The position numbers were made by a program, and so were the translations under genes. Source: Parabacteroides sp. AD58 (GTDB taxonomy: Bacteria; Bacteroidota; Bacteroidia; Bacteroidales; Tannerellaceae). Taken from it: a stretch of DNA of 64,000 nucleotides. Every line of letters starts with the position of its first letter. Position 1 is the stretch's first letter. Shown here piece by piece: positions 1 to 8,737 of this stretch. Below the pieces are notes generated by a model. It was not told where the DNA came from. It saw only the letters and a list, made by a program, of their open reading frames with translations, and made no database searches. The stretch spans positions 3,162,001 to 3,226,000 of the forward strand of contig NZ_CP146284.1 in the NCBI RefSeq assembly GCF_023744375.2, read 5' to 3'.

Positions 1-1287
1 TTCTGGGCACCTGAGTTATTCTATCACCGGGGAACGTATTATGTATATTATACGGCCCGCCGGAAATCGGATGGGGTTTCTTATATTGGTGTGGCTACTT
101 CCGACAAGCCGTCCGGACCTTATACCGATCGGGGCGTTGTTGTTGAATACGGAACAGAAGCCATTGATGCCTTTATCCTGGAGGATGAAGGGCAACTGTA
201 TATTTCCTGGAAGGCTTATGGATTGGATGACCGTCCGATTGAGCTGTTGGGGTGCCGACTCTCGGCCGATGGACTGAGACTGGAAGGTGAACCTTTTACC
301 TTGCTGAAAGATGATGAACGGCGCGGGATGGAAGGACAGCACTGGCTGAAATTAGGCGATTATTATTATCTGATCTATTCGGTGAATGGTTGTTGTGGCC
401 CGAAGAGCGATTATGCCGTCTCGGTGGCGCGTTCCAGATCATTGCAGGGACCGTATGAGAAATATGAAGGAAACCCGATTTTACATGGTGGAGACGAAAT
501 ACAGTCATGCGGACATGGAACGGTAACCACAACGTCCGACGGACGGATGTATTATCTTTGTCATGCTTATTTCCCCGGGGAAAATTTCTTTATGGGACGA
601 CAGCCGATTCTGCAAGAACTGGTGTTGGGTGATGATGCCTGGTTGCATTTCAAGGAAGGAGAAACGGCTTCGAAGACACACCCGCTGCCGTTGGCCGGGC
701 ATGTGCAGCAACCGGTTCCCGACTTCTACGATGATTTTACTTCAGACCGCTTGCGTGTGGAATGGACCTGGAACTATCCGTTTGCCACACCCCGCATCCA
801 GTTGTTTGGCGGCCGCCTGTCTTTGAGCGGAGAACTGAAGGCCGGGGCTGAGGCCGGTACTGCCTTATGCTTGCGTCCGGTAGCAGCCGATTATACATTC
901 GAGACTGTTGTCTTAAACCAGAATGATGCCCGTAAGGGAATAACCATGTATGGGGATGATCGGAATCTGCTGTCGTTGGTCTGCCGGAATAATCAACTGG
1001 AGCTTTGCTTGCGAAAGGAAGGAAAAGAGACTCCACTGGCAGCTCCGGTAGTTCTTCCCATACCGGAAAGAGGTGAAAAGCCGGTTTATCTGCGTTTGCA
1101 GGTAAAGGCCGGTTGCCAATATGCCTTCTTTTACAGTCTGGACGGAAAGAGCTGGACACAGATTAAGCAGCAAGTCCAAAATGCCGATCTGGTACAATGG
1201 GACCGAGTGGCCCGTCCCGGATTATATTATGAAGGAAAGACCGGAGAAGCTTTATTCGAATATGCGCTGATGCGTAATCAGCACTAG
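1..1287 (+). CDS. Glycoside hydrolase family 43 protein, 5' end outside window
   Basis: Probable secreted or periplasmic GH43 enzyme (arabinofuranosidase/xylosidase type) acting on plant or host polysaccharide side chains. The frame is open from base 1 with no start, so the N-terminus with the catalytic base lies outside; 428 codons are visible. A WAPE motif stands at visible codons 2-5, typical of the GH43 five-bladed propeller. EGQHWLK near codon 111 fits the general-acid strand (EGPH in relatives), and a CGHGT motif follows near codon 170. From about codon 242 (FYDDFTSD) a concanavalin-like beta-sandwich begins, the usual GH43 C-terminal domain. Family call is strong; substrate cannot be told. 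A hairpin terminator follows the stop. Confidence 0.85.
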   Translation, partial: FWAPELFYHRGTYYVYYTARRKSDGVSYIGVATSDKPSGPYTDRGVVVEYGTEAIDAFILEDEGQLYISWKAYGLDDRPIELLGCRLSADGLRLEGEPFTLLKDDERRGMEGQHWLKLGDYYYLIYSVNGCCGPKSDYAVSVARSRSLQGPYEKYEGNPILHGGDEIQSCGHGTVTTTSDGRMYYLCHAYFPGENFFMGRQPILQELVLGDDAWLHFKEGETASKTHPLPLAGHVQQPVPDFYDDFTSDRLRVEWTWNYPFATPRIQLFGGRLSLSGELKAGAEAGTALCLRPVAADYTFETVVLNQNDARKGITMYGDDRNLLSLVCRNNQLELCLRKEGKETPLAAPVVLPIPERGEKPVYLRLQVKAGCQYAFFYSLDGKSWTQIKQQVQNADLVQWDRVARPGLYYEGKTGEALFEYALMRNQH

Positions 1288-1308
1288 AAAAGAAGGACAT
1301 AGAAAATG

Positions 1309-1358
1309 GAAAACGATTCTCGTGAGTTTCCTGTCGGATTCTCGGGAGAATCGTTTTC
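1309..1358. terminator. Bidirectional hairpin between convergent GH43 gene and ispD
   Basis: Perfect 13-bp inverted repeat, 1309-1321 against 1346-1358, with a 24-nt loop. It lies between two convergent genes; A-rich left arm and T-rich right arm suit termination from both sides. Confidence 0.6.
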
Positions 1359-1407
1359 GTTTCCCGTTGGATCTGAAATGACTTCAAGCGACTTGGGTAT
1401 CGGAAAT

Positions 1408-2097
1408 TTATTCCTGGAACAAAGCGCGGGCCACTGTCAGATCGAACGGAGTAGTAATCTTTATATTTTCCCGGTTCGATAAAACCATAGCCACCTGGAA
1501 TCCGGCAGCTTCAACCACCGAGGCATCGTCGGTAAATGTATCTGTATATGGCTGCTGATAGGCACGAATCAGGATGTCGGAGGCAAATACCTGCGGTGTA
1601 TGAACGGCATAATACCGTGAACGGTCGACCGGGCAACTGCTCCCGTCGGCCTGCTTCATGCGGAGCGAATCAATCATCGGCAGGGCCGGAACAACCGCTC
1701 CTGTTTCTTCAGCTTTGGCAAAGCAGGCAGCGATTACTTCCGGAGATACAAACGGGCGTACGCCGTCGTGTACAGCGATCAGGGCTTTTTCGCCGGAAGC
1801 TTCTATCTCTTCCCGAATTGCATTCAGTCCGTTCTGTACAGAATGAAAACGGGTCTCGCCCCCGTTGACAATCCGATGAGGAGCCTTACAGCCGATTTCC
1901 TTACAGAGCATCTTCCAGTAAGCCTGATGATCTGTCGGGAGAACAAGGATGATGTTCATCTGGTTGTCCCACCGCCAGAACTTTTCAACCGTATGCATCA
2001 GTATGGGTTTTCCCGCCATGGGAATAAACTGTTTGGGCAGATCACCGCCCATGCGCAAGCCTTTTCCACCGGCTACGATGATGACATATCGCTTCAT
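1408..2097 (-). CDS. ispD: 2-C-methyl-D-erythritol 4-phosphate cytidylyltransferase
   Basis: Third enzyme of the MEP isoprenoid pathway: couples CTP to methylerythritol phosphate, releasing pyrophosphate; cytoplasmic. 229 residues, close to the usual 230. The N-terminal nucleotide-binding loop AGGKGLRMG with PKQF soon after, then HDGVRPFV in the middle and TPQVF near residue 170 are the characteristic motifs. It is the last gene of a leftward operon: its ATG overlaps the stop of xseB by 4 nt (ATGA type), suggesting translational coupling. Confidence 0.95.
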   Translation of the reverse strand: MKRYVIIVAGGKGLRMGGDLPKQFIPMAGKPILMHTVEKFWRWDNQMNIILVLPTDHQAYWKMLCKEIGCKAPHRIVNGGETRFHSVQNGLNAIREEIEASGEKALIAVHDGVRPFVSPEVIAACFAKAEETGAVVPALPMIDSLRMKQADGSSCPVDRSRYYAVHTPQVFASDILIRAYQQPYTDTFTDDASVVEAAGFQVAMVLSNRENIKITTPFDLTVARALFQE

Positions 2098-2294
2098 GAT
2101 TCCAGTTCCTCCAATACTTTCTTTACTTCCTCGTCTACTTTATACAGTTTATCCTTGCAGAGCTTGATCAGTCGGGTTGCCTCTTTTACATTATCGAGCA
2201 GGAGATCCACATCCAAATCCCCACGTTCGATGTCTGCCACGATACGACGTAACTTCTCGATGGCTTCATTGTATGATTCTGCTTTCTTTGCCAT
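2094..2294 (-). CDS. xseB: Exodeoxyribonuclease VII small subunit
   Basis: Small regulatory subunit of exonuclease VII, which degrades single-stranded DNA to oligonucleotides with XseA. 66 residues, as expected. The sequence is a charged helical hairpin: SYNEAIEKLRRIV at the N-terminus matches the family's first helix, and GDLDVDLLLDNVKEATRLI the second. It follows xseA by 20 nt and overlaps ispD by 4 nt. Confidence 0.92.
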   Translation of the reverse strand: MAKKAESYNEAIEKLRRIVADIERGDLDVDLLLDNVKEATRLIKLCKDKLYKVDEEVKKVLEELES

Positions 2295-2314
2295 ATTTCT
2301 GTTGTATGCTTGTT

Positions 2315-3655
2315 TTATGATTCTTTCTCTATAATTTGCTGAACGTCTGAAACAACTTCTCCATCCATGAAACGGGTGGTGAGCGGCTCGTTGGTCTGAA
2401 CATCCTTCACCGTCTTGATAATCTTACCTTGTTGCAGTGTAAGGCTGTAACCCCGTTGCAGGATATATTCCGGCGAAGCCATACGGATGAATTGCTCTTT
2501 TAGCTCCAGGAAACGGAATTCCCGGGTGAAACGGCTGTCTGTTGCTACTCGTATGCGTTGTTTCAGCTGTTCCATACCTGATTCTTCCCGGTTGACGGAA
2601 CGTTGGATAATACCGGGTAACTGGGCGGCCAGAACCTGCAATCCGGACAGATTCTTTTCCAACCGGTTCTTCACTAACATAGGGAATCGGGTTCCGATCT
2701 GCTGCAAGGTATAAGATTCTTCTTTGAGCCAGCTTCTGACTTCCTGCGTGAACCGTTCTTCCAAATCGCTTAAGGTGGCTGCCTGGAGGTCAAGACAATG
2801 AATCAGGAAAGCGGCGACTGCCGTCGGTGTCTTCAGTCGGGTATGTGCCACTAAGTCCACGATCGTGTCATCCCGCTCGTGGCCTATTCCGGTAATAATC
2901 GGTAACGGAAACTGGGCACAATGGGCTGCCAGTAAATACGAATCGAAGCTGTTCAGATCGGAAGTCGCACCACCACCTCGAATAATGACGACAACATCGA
3001 AAAATTCCCGGCAGGCATCAATACGTTCGAGGGCCGAAATGACCGATTCTTCCGTTTTCTCGCCTTGCATCAGTGCTGGGAAAAGTTTGGGATAAAAGGG
3101 ATAACCGGCCTGGTTGTGCAACAGCTGATTCAGAAAATCCTCGTATCCGGCCGCCGTCGGTGAGGTGATGACGGCAATCCGGGTAGGAAAATCCGGAAAT
3201 GGAAGTTCTTTGTTGAGCGTGAAGATACCTTCGGCCTGTAGCTGACGGATAATTTCCTGCCGCTTACGGGCCATGTCTCCGATCGTGTATGTCGGATCAA
3301 TGTCAACCACATTCAGGCTGAATCCGTATAATTCGTGGAACTCGATGGTTACTTTTACCAGTACCTTCAGTCCCGATGTGAAAGTCTGTCCGGTTTCCAT
3401 CTCAAAGTAAGGCTTCAGCATTCGGAATACCTTTGCCCAGATGGAACCGCGGGCCTTCGCCACCAGCTGGTTGGTTTTCGGGTTCTTTTCTACAAATTCC
3501 AGATAACAATGCCCCGAGGCGGCATTGACGCGCACATCACTCGTCTCGGCACGGACCCAGTAAGCCTCCGGAAAAGTAGCTTCTAACGTATCCCGGACCG
3601 CTCCGGTCAGTTCAGACAAGGTAAATATCGTTTTATCATCTCCGTTTGCTTCCAT
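2315..3655 (-). CDS. xseA: Exodeoxyribonuclease VII large subunit
   Basis: Catalytic subunit of exonuclease VII, acting on single-stranded DNA in mismatch and damage repair. 446 residues, normal size. Residues 1-110 form the OB-fold DNA-binding domain; the catalytic region holds IRGGGATSDLNSFDS near residue 230 and the conserved GIGHERDDTIVD followed by RLKTPTAVA near 265-285. A long coiled segment leads to the C-terminal QRGYSLTL motif. Its start overlaps the end of the upstream S8 protease gene by 20 nt. Confidence 0.95.
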   Translation of the reverse strand: MEANGDDKTIFTLSELTGAVRDTLEATFPEAYWVRAETSDVRVNAASGHCYLEFVEKNPKTNQLVAKARGSIWAKVFRMLKPYFEMETGQTFTSGLKVLVKVTIEFHELYGFSLNVVDIDPTYTIGDMARKRQEIIRQLQAEGIFTLNKELPFPDFPTRIAVITSPTAAGYEDFLNQLLHNQAGYPFYPKLFPALMQGEKTEESVISALERIDACREFFDVVVIIRGGGATSDLNSFDSYLLAAHCAQFPLPIITGIGHERDDTIVDLVAHTRLKTPTAVAAFLIHCLDLQAATLSDLEERFTQEVRSWLKEESYTLQQIGTRFPMLVKNRLEKNLSGLQVLAAQLPGIIQRSVNREESGMEQLKQRIRVATDSRFTREFRFLELKEQFIRMASPEYILQRGYSLTLQQGKIIKTVKDVQTNEPLTTRFMDGEVVSDVQQIIEKES

Positions 3656-5006
3656 CTTTTAATCCCGCTTTATAGGATTTATACATATTCGGCACGCCAT
3701 AGCCTAATTCGTTATCCGGTTGCTTGGCCTGCGAAGCATATTGCCTGATCAATACCCGTATTTCGGCCGCATTCAGTTGAGGCAGTGCCTGCCACAAGCA
3801 GGCTCCTAATCCGGCTAAGATAGGGGTAGAAAAAGAAGTCCCGTTGGCTTGACGGATGAAACCTCCCGGTTCAATGACACAACAGTTTGTGCCCATAGCT
3901 GCGACGTCAGGTTTGATTCGCCCGTTGGCAGTAGGACCCATGGAACTGAAATCACTTCTTTTCTGTTTTTCAGTTACAGCTCCGACGGTCAAAATATCCG
4001 GCGTGTCAGCCGGAACGGTAATCTTTTCCCATCGGGTATTTCCCTCATTGCCGGCACTGGTAAATACCAAGAGCCCTTTTTCTGCCGCCATCTGTGCCGC
4101 TTGAGAGATAAATGCCTTCCGGCCAGTCAGGTCTTCGTGCGTATAGTCGGTAGCCGGTTCATCAAAGTCGAAATAACCTAAAGAAGAACTGATGATATAA
4201 GCCCCGACACTGTCGGCATATTCCACGGCAGCAGCCCAGTAATCCTGTTCAATCGGTGATTCTCCATTGGAGTCTTCACTCTTGATCAGCCAATAGGTTG
4301 CTTCAGGAGCTGTGCCCGTCATAATCCCCGGTAAATTAGCTGCCAGGCACGACAATACTTTCGTTCCATGTGCGTCGCTGGCATAGACTGTTTTCCCCGG
4401 ATATACAATGTTACGTGTCCCTTCAATATGGGTAGAAGCAAAAGCATCAATGCGGTTTACATCTGTAAATCCGGCATCAATCACGGCGATACGCATCCCT
4501 TTACCTTTGAATCCCCGTTTATGGAGTTTATCTCCTTTCATCATCCGGATCTGCTTTTGCGCATAGCCATACCGGTTGCGGAGAGTTTTCTTATCTATGT
4601 GTAAAGTTTCTGTATGATCAGATTCCTGTAAGGGAATATGCTTTCCTTTCCATACCCAGCAGACAGAGTCGACAAATGCCAGTCGTTTCAGCTTCTCAAC
4701 CAGACTACTGTCCGGATATTCAACTACTACAGTCGACAGCCAGCGGCTTTCCGTGATAAGCGCACATCCGCAGTTGGCTAATTGTTCTTTATACGAGTTG
4801 GAGATAGGTAAATCTGAATAGGAGACAGGTATTTGCTGTTGTTCCCTGCGAAGAATAGCCGCTTCAGAAAGAAACGCTTCCGGATGATCGGTGTTACAGG
4901 TCTGATTCCCCTTGTCTTTCAGATAGACACGAAACCGGTAATAAGTATTTTCACTCCATGAGGGAACGGCGGCGAACAGACATAAAAATAGCAACCAGTA
5001 TTTCAT
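3636..5006 (-). CDS. Secreted subtilisin-like (S8) serine protease
   Basis: Exported serine endopeptidase of the subtilase family. 456 residues with a signal peptide at 1-18 (ends near PSWS). The catalytic triad is complete: Asp177 in IAVIDAGF, His213 in SDAHGTKV and Ser391 in NGTSFSTP, with the oxyanion Asn320 in TSAGNEGN. Residues about 25-120 look like an inhibitor/prodomain segment. It heads the leftward operon with xseA, xseB and ispD, overlapping xseA by 20 nt; no functional link is evident. Substrate unknown. Confidence 0.9.
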   Translation of the reverse strand: MKYWLLFLCLFAAVPSWSENTYYRFRVYLKDKGNQTCNTDHPEAFLSEAAILRREQQQIPVSYSDLPISNSYKEQLANCGCALITESRWLSTVVVEYPDSSLVEKLKRLAFVDSVCWVWKGKHIPLQESDHTETLHIDKKTLRNRYGYAQKQIRMMKGDKLHKRGFKGKGMRIAVIDAGFTDVNRIDAFASTHIEGTRNIVYPGKTVYASDAHGTKVLSCLAANLPGIMTGTAPEATYWLIKSEDSNGESPIEQDYWAAAVEYADSVGAYIISSSLGYFDFDEPATDYTHEDLTGRKAFISQAAQMAAEKGLLVFTSAGNEGNTRWEKITVPADTPDILTVGAVTEKQKRSDFSSMGPTANGRIKPDVAAMGTNCCVIEPGGFIRQANGTSFSTPILAGLGACLWQALPQLNAAEIRVLIRQYASQAKQPDNELGYGVPNMYKSYKAGLKDGSKRR

Positions 5007-5034
5007 ACAATCGTTGAGTACTTATAATAAAAAG

Positions 5035-5092
5035 GCACACAAAAGCTCAAAGAGAACCCTTGCAGTATTATTCTCTTTGAGCTTTTGTGTGC
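5035..5092 (-). terminator. Strong hairpin downstream of the Lrp-family gene
   Basis: Perfect 22-bp inverted repeat, 5035-5056 against 5071-5092, loop 14 nt, with T residues following on the minus strand. It separates the regulator gene from the S8-xseA-xseB-ispD operon. Confidence 0.75.
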
Positions 5093-5138
5093 TTGGAGTT
5101 CATCACGCAGAAGCAAATAAATTGCATCTACTTAAATC

Positions 5139-5609
5139 TTATTCATCGATATTTTTGCAGATTGGTATTTCTCGTTTGATGTTCTGACGCAAAGAAATCA
5201 ATGTCTCGGTAGCTGTTACACCCGGGATTTCCTGAATCTTTGAGTTCAGCAGTTCCATCAGGTGCTCATTGTCGCGGGCGTACAATTTAACCAGCATGGT
5301 ATACGGACCTGTGGTAAAATGGCATTCAACTACTTCCGGAATTTTTTCCAATTCTGGCACAACATCTTTATACATGGAGCCTCTTTCGAGCTTTACTCCA
5401 ATATAGGTACATGTGTTATATCCCAAGATTTTAGGATTGATGTGATACCCAGAACCAACAATGACGTTCATATCAATCAGGCGTTGTACACGTTGATGGA
5501 TGGCAGCACGCGATACACCGCATTCTTCTGCCACATCCTTAAACGGAATACGGGCGTTCTTTGAAATAATATTCAGGATCTGATGATCTAGTTTGTCTAT
5601 TTTTTCCAT
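5139..5609 (-). CDS. Lrp/AsnC family transcriptional regulator
   Basis: DNA-binding regulator, usually responsive to amino acids. 156 residues: winged helix-turn-helix at about 1-60 (KLDHQILNIISKNARIPFKD, then VSRAAIHQRVQRL as recognition helix) and a RAM ligand/oligomerisation domain from about 70 to 145 with the FTTGPYTMLVKLYARD strand-turn. Single gene with its own terminator. A possible minus-strand -7 element (TATTTTTG at 5659-5652) lies about 43 nt upstream. Regulated genes cannot be told from sequence. Confidence 0.93.
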   Translation of the reverse strand: MEKIDKLDHQILNIISKNARIPFKDVAEECGVSRAAIHQRVQRLIDMNVIVGSGYHINPKILGYNTCTYIGVKLERGSMYKDVVPELEKIPEVVECHFTTGPYTMLVKLYARDNEHLMELLNSKIQEIPGVTATETLISLRQNIKREIPICKNIDE

Positions 5610-5715
5610 ATACTGAAATGATTAATATATTCAAGCATGTTTTTACCGTATCAAAAATATGTATTTTATTTGGAAAAATAATCATTTTGAAAGAAAAAAG
5701 TCACTAAATAATGCG

Positions 5716-5758
5716 AAAGCGGGGAAAAGATGCTTTACAACATGCTTTTCTCCGCTTT
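5716..5758 (-). terminator. Hairpin terminator after FKBP gene pair
   Basis: 14-bp stem (one G-U wobble), 5716-5729 against 5745-5758, loop 15 nt, about 50 nt past the stop of the lipoprotein FKBP gene on the minus strand. Confidence 0.6.
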
Positions 5759-5808
5759 TCTGCTATAAGTGTCGTATTCTCTATTAATTCGGATACGATA
5801 TGGAGGAT

Positions 5809-6507
5809 TTATTTTACGATTTCCAGCAATTCAACTTCGAACTTCAGAACGCTGTTCGGCTTGATATCCGGACCAGCAGCACGTTCTCCGTAAGCCAGTT
5901 CAGAAGGAATCCAGAAGATATATTTAGAACCAACAGGCATCAATTGCAAACCTTCTGTCCAGCCTTTGATAACCTGGTTAACACCAAATTCTGCCGGTTC
6001 GCCACGATCAACAGAGCTGTCGAACTTGGTTCCATCCAGCAAAGTTCCCGTATAATGAACTTTTACACGGTCTTTTTCTGTCGGTTTTGCTCCCGTACCT
6101 TCTGTGATAACCTGATATTGCAAACCACTTTCTGTAGTGATTACGCCGCTCTTTGTTTTATTTTCAGCCAGGAATTTTTCACCTTCTTCTTTGTTCTTCT
6201 TTGCTTCTTTAGCAGATGCCTGAACAAAGTATGTTTGCATGTATTCGCGTGCTTTTTCCGGAGTCATTTTGGTTGAATCACCTTTGATTGCTTCTACAAA
6301 GCCGGCGATCAGTGCATCCACATTGGCTTCACCACCCGGTAATGTCTTCAGATTTTCTTTGTAACCAGCACCAGTGCTGACACCAATTGCATAGCTGACG
6401 CTATCTACATCATTGCTCAAGCTGACATTCTGCTTTGAATCGCAAGAGGTAGCAGCAAGACCCAATACGACTGCAGATGCTGCAGCCAAAACATTTACTT
6501 TTTTCAT
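5809..6507 (-). CDS. FKBP-type peptidyl-prolyl isomerase, lipoprotein
   Basis: Peptidyl-prolyl cis-trans isomerase of the Mip/FkpA type, probably anchored to an envelope membrane. 232 residues: lipoprotein signal with lipobox LAATSC (Cys22), an FKBP_N helical dimerisation region to about 120, and the catalytic FKBP fold at about 130-232 (VKVHYTGTLLDGTKFDSS; VNQVIKGWTEGLQLMPVG; IPSELAYGERAAG). It follows a cytoplasmic paralogue by 26 nt in the same direction, so the pair is probably a co-transcribed duplication with different cellular destinations. Confidence 0.93.
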   Translation of the reverse strand: MKKVNVLAAASAVVLGLAATSCDSKQNVSLSNDVDSVSYAIGVSTGAGYKENLKTLPGGEANVDALIAGFVEAIKGDSTKMTPEKAREYMQTYFVQASAKEAKKNKEEGEKFLAENKTKSGVITTESGLQYQVITEGTGAKPTEKDRVKVHYTGTLLDGTKFDSSVDRGEPAEFGVNQVIKGWTEGLQLMPVGSKYIFWIPSELAYGERAAGPDIKPNSVLKFEVELLEIVK

Positions 6508-6533
6508 TTTGTATCTATGTTATGAATTTATTA

Positions 6534-7121
6534 TTACTTAACGATGTCCAGCAACTCAACATCAAAGATCAGTGTGCTGTTCGGTTCAATCATTTCGCCG
6601 GCTCCCTGTTCTCCGTAGGCCAGATTAGACGGAATGAACAGACGCCATTTTGAACCTACCGGCATTAACTGCAAGGCCTCTACCCAACCCGGGATAACCT
6701 GGTTAACACCAAATACAGCCGGTTGTCCGCGTTGAACAGAACTGTCGAATACAGTACCGTTGATCAATGTTCCATGATAGTGGCATTTTACTTTATCGGT
6801 TGCTTTCGGCTTGGCTCCGTTGCCTTGTTTCAGCACCTGATACTGAAGTCCGCTGGGTAATTCTACTACACCCGCTCTTCCTTTGTTTATGTGTAAGAAT
6901 TCTTCTCCTGCTTTTTTGTTGATTTCCATCTTCTCTTTCTGCAGTTTGATAAAGAATTCATTGATGACTTCTTTTGCCTCGTCATAAGTGATGTCCGGCT
7001 GTTTTTCGTTCAATACATCCGTTAAACCTTTTACGAAGTCTTCAACCTGCAGATTCTTGATACCTGAGTTCAGGAAATTATTCCCAATGCTTAATCCAAG
7101 TGCGTAGCTAACTTTATCCAT
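6534..7121 (-). CDS. FKBP-type peptidyl-prolyl isomerase, no signal peptide
   Basis: Second Mip-like isomerase, 195 residues, starting directly with MDKVSYALGLSIGNNF, the FKBP_N motif, without signal peptide, so probably cytoplasmic. FKBP fold at about 95-195: VKCHYHGTLINGTVFDSS, VNQVIPGWVEALQLMPVG and IPSNLAYGEQGAG are the conserved blocks. It is the first gene of the pair; a minus-strand -7 element lies 31 nt upstream. Confidence 0.93.
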   Translation of the reverse strand: MDKVSYALGLSIGNNFLNSGIKNLQVEDFVKGLTDVLNEKQPDITYDEAKEVINEFFIKLQKEKMEINKKAGEEFLHINKGRAGVVELPSGLQYQVLKQGNGAKPKATDKVKCHYHGTLINGTVFDSSVQRGQPAVFGVNQVIPGWVEALQLMPVGSKWRLFIPSNLAYGEQGAGEMIEPNSTLIFDVELLDIVK

Positions 7122-7151
7122 GTTTTTATTTTACAAACTATTTATGCGGCG

Positions 7152-7159
7152 CAAATGTA
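7152..7159 (-). promoter_or_regulatory. Bacteroidetes -7 element for the FKBP pair
   Basis: CAAATGTA on the plus strand reads TACATTTG on the minus strand, matching TAnnTTTG. No clear -33 element at the expected distance. Confidence 0.45.
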
Positions 7160-7210
7160 GTGTTTTAATCAGAGAATTTCCTCATATATTGATTGAAAAA
7201 TTCTAAAGGA

Positions 7211-7247
7211 AACAGGAATCGGATACAATATCTTTCCGATTCCTGTT
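7211..7247 (-). terminator. Hairpin terminator of the propeller lipoprotein gene
   Basis: Perfect 13-bp inverted repeat (7211-7223 with 7235-7247), loop 11 nt, 16 nt beyond the stop codon on the minus strand. Confidence 0.65.
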
Positions 7248-7262
7248 ATTTGTTCTGTATAA

Positions 7263-8735
7263 TCATTCAGCTGGACAGACAAACGGAATGACTTTTGCTT
7301 CCATTTCCTTGGATGCTTGTACCAGTTCTTTCTGTGACAGGCGGATGGGCGTTTTGGAAAATTCCGGTATGTTGAATGAAAACAGGGAATTATCGTAATA
7401 GGCCGGTGATTCTTGTGGCAGGAGAAATGGCTTGCTGGCTTTTCCGTCGCTGTCGATATGGGCGACGAACGGGCGTGTAAACAAGCCGTCCAGGCGGCGG
7501 CTGGAAAATACGAACCAATGCCCGTTGCTGCTCCAGGAATGATAGCTCTCAACGTCCGGACTGTTGACTGCCTTGAGACTGTCGGTTTCGAATGTGTCTA
7601 AATGAAGCAGGCGTAAATCCGCGTCTTTATGCCAGATGGAGAAGTTTCCATAATCAGAAATGGTATAGAGCAGGTATTTTCCGTCGGGAGAAATCCGGGG
7701 GAATTTGATGCTTCGTCCTTCTTTCCGGGCATTATATAAGGTATCGATTTCGCTTCCAATTTCTCCGTTTTCCGGATTAAACGAGACTTTTAATAAGTTG
7801 TATTTTACATCCCTGTATTGATCTGGCATAGCAACTGAATCGGCTGAACAGTAAATCAGAGCTTTCCCATCAGGTGTAAAAGTCGGGAAAGTCTCAAAAT
7901 GACGGGACGAATTCAGCCAGGGTGTGCTGTAGGCTATTTCTTTTTCCAAGTCATAGATGAGGATATCAGAACTTTCGTCATAAACTTCAATCCGATTTGG
8001 ATCGGAGAAGTGAAAATCCTGATGGGTCTCGTTGGTTGAAAAAGCAATATACTTTCCGCTTGGATGCCAGTATGGATAAACGAAGGCTGCGGCTTGTCCG
8101 TTCTTCTCTAAGGTGATTTTCTTTATCTGATCCTTTTCGATCAGGTATGTTCCGTTGTAATATGCCCGTTGGTGGAATGACCACTTATCTCCGTTCTGCT
8201 GACAGAACGAATGGCAGTTCAGGCAACTGTTATTGGTATACTGGTTGGTAATAACAGGTTTTTCAACAAAGTTTTCAACACATCGTTGATAAATCCCCAT
8301 CTCATTCCACATCCGATAACCTGGGAAAATACGGCGATAAGTCAGGTAGGCATCAATAGAATCTGATGATACGTATATGGGGAAATCCTTTCTTTTCCAG
8401 GTGTTTGTCTTATCTGTGAAATAGACGATTACTTGAATTTCTTTTCCTTGTGCATCTTGTAGCAGGTCTTTCCAGTCTGATGCAGGTATGTTGAAAACTC
8501 CCTTGTCTGCTTCTACTTTCAACTCTTTGTTGGAAGTTTTCAACAGTGTTATTCCCTTCGTATCGTCGGCCAGAAAGCGGAAGTTCAGCGGCGCTATGTT
8601 TACGGGAATGGTAACCGATTCATAATCGGGAAAAAGCTGGATGTCTCCGGGCTGAGCCTGATCAGGTATTTTCAGATCGCAGGCCGTTTGTACCAGACCG
8701 ACTAAGAGTATGCTGATAAAAGAGTAGAGCTTCAT
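7263..8735 (-). CDS. Beta-propeller (TolB/PD40-like) lipoprotein with CXXCH motif
   Basis: 490-residue lipoprotein of unknown function. I place the start at the internal Met giving MKLYSFISILLVGLVQTAC, a lipobox with Cys19; the longer frame would put 15 residues before the signal. From about 200 onward PD40/WD40-like repeats are visible (FAFSTNE-type, FPTFTPDGKALIYCSADS, FPRISPDGKYLLYTIS, WSSNGHWFVFSSRR). Around 171-175 a CLNCH motif fits a c-type heme site, but a single motif may equally be a metal or disulfide site. The start is 2 nt past the stop of the upstream membrane-protein gene, so they are coupled. Confidence 0.75.
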   Translation of the reverse strand: MKLYSFISILLVGLVQTACDLKIPDQAQPGDIQLFPDYESVTIPVNIAPLNFRFLADDTKGITLLKTSNKELKVEADKGVFNIPASDWKDLLQDAQGKEIQVIVYFTDKTNTWKRKDFPIYVSSDSIDAYLTYRRIFPGYRMWNEMGIYQRCVENFVEKPVITNQYTNNSCLNCHSFCQQNGDKWSFHQRAYYNGTYLIEKDQIKKITLEKNGQAAAFVYPYWHPSGKYIAFSTNETHQDFHFSDPNRIEVYDESSDILIYDLEKEIAYSTPWLNSSRHFETFPTFTPDGKALIYCSADSVAMPDQYRDVKYNLLKVSFNPENGEIGSEIDTLYNARKEGRSIKFPRISPDGKYLLYTISDYGNFSIWHKDADLRLLHLDTFETDSLKAVNSPDVESYHSWSSNGHWFVFSSRRLDGLFTRPFVAHIDSDGKASKPFLLPQESPAYYDNSLFSFNIPEFSKTPIRLSQKELVQASKEMEAKVIPFVCPAE

Positions 8736-8737
8736 GA

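Noticed and set aside
737..1159. 140-codon minus-strand frame within the GH43 gene
   Set aside because: Antisense shadow; no family resemblance.
1768..2334. 188-codon plus-strand frame over ispD and xseB
   Set aside because: Covers two well-supported genes on the other strand.
5800..6276. 158-codon frame on the plus strand
   Set aside because: Antisense to the lipoprotein FKBP gene; phenylalanine/cysteine-rich translation is a shadow.
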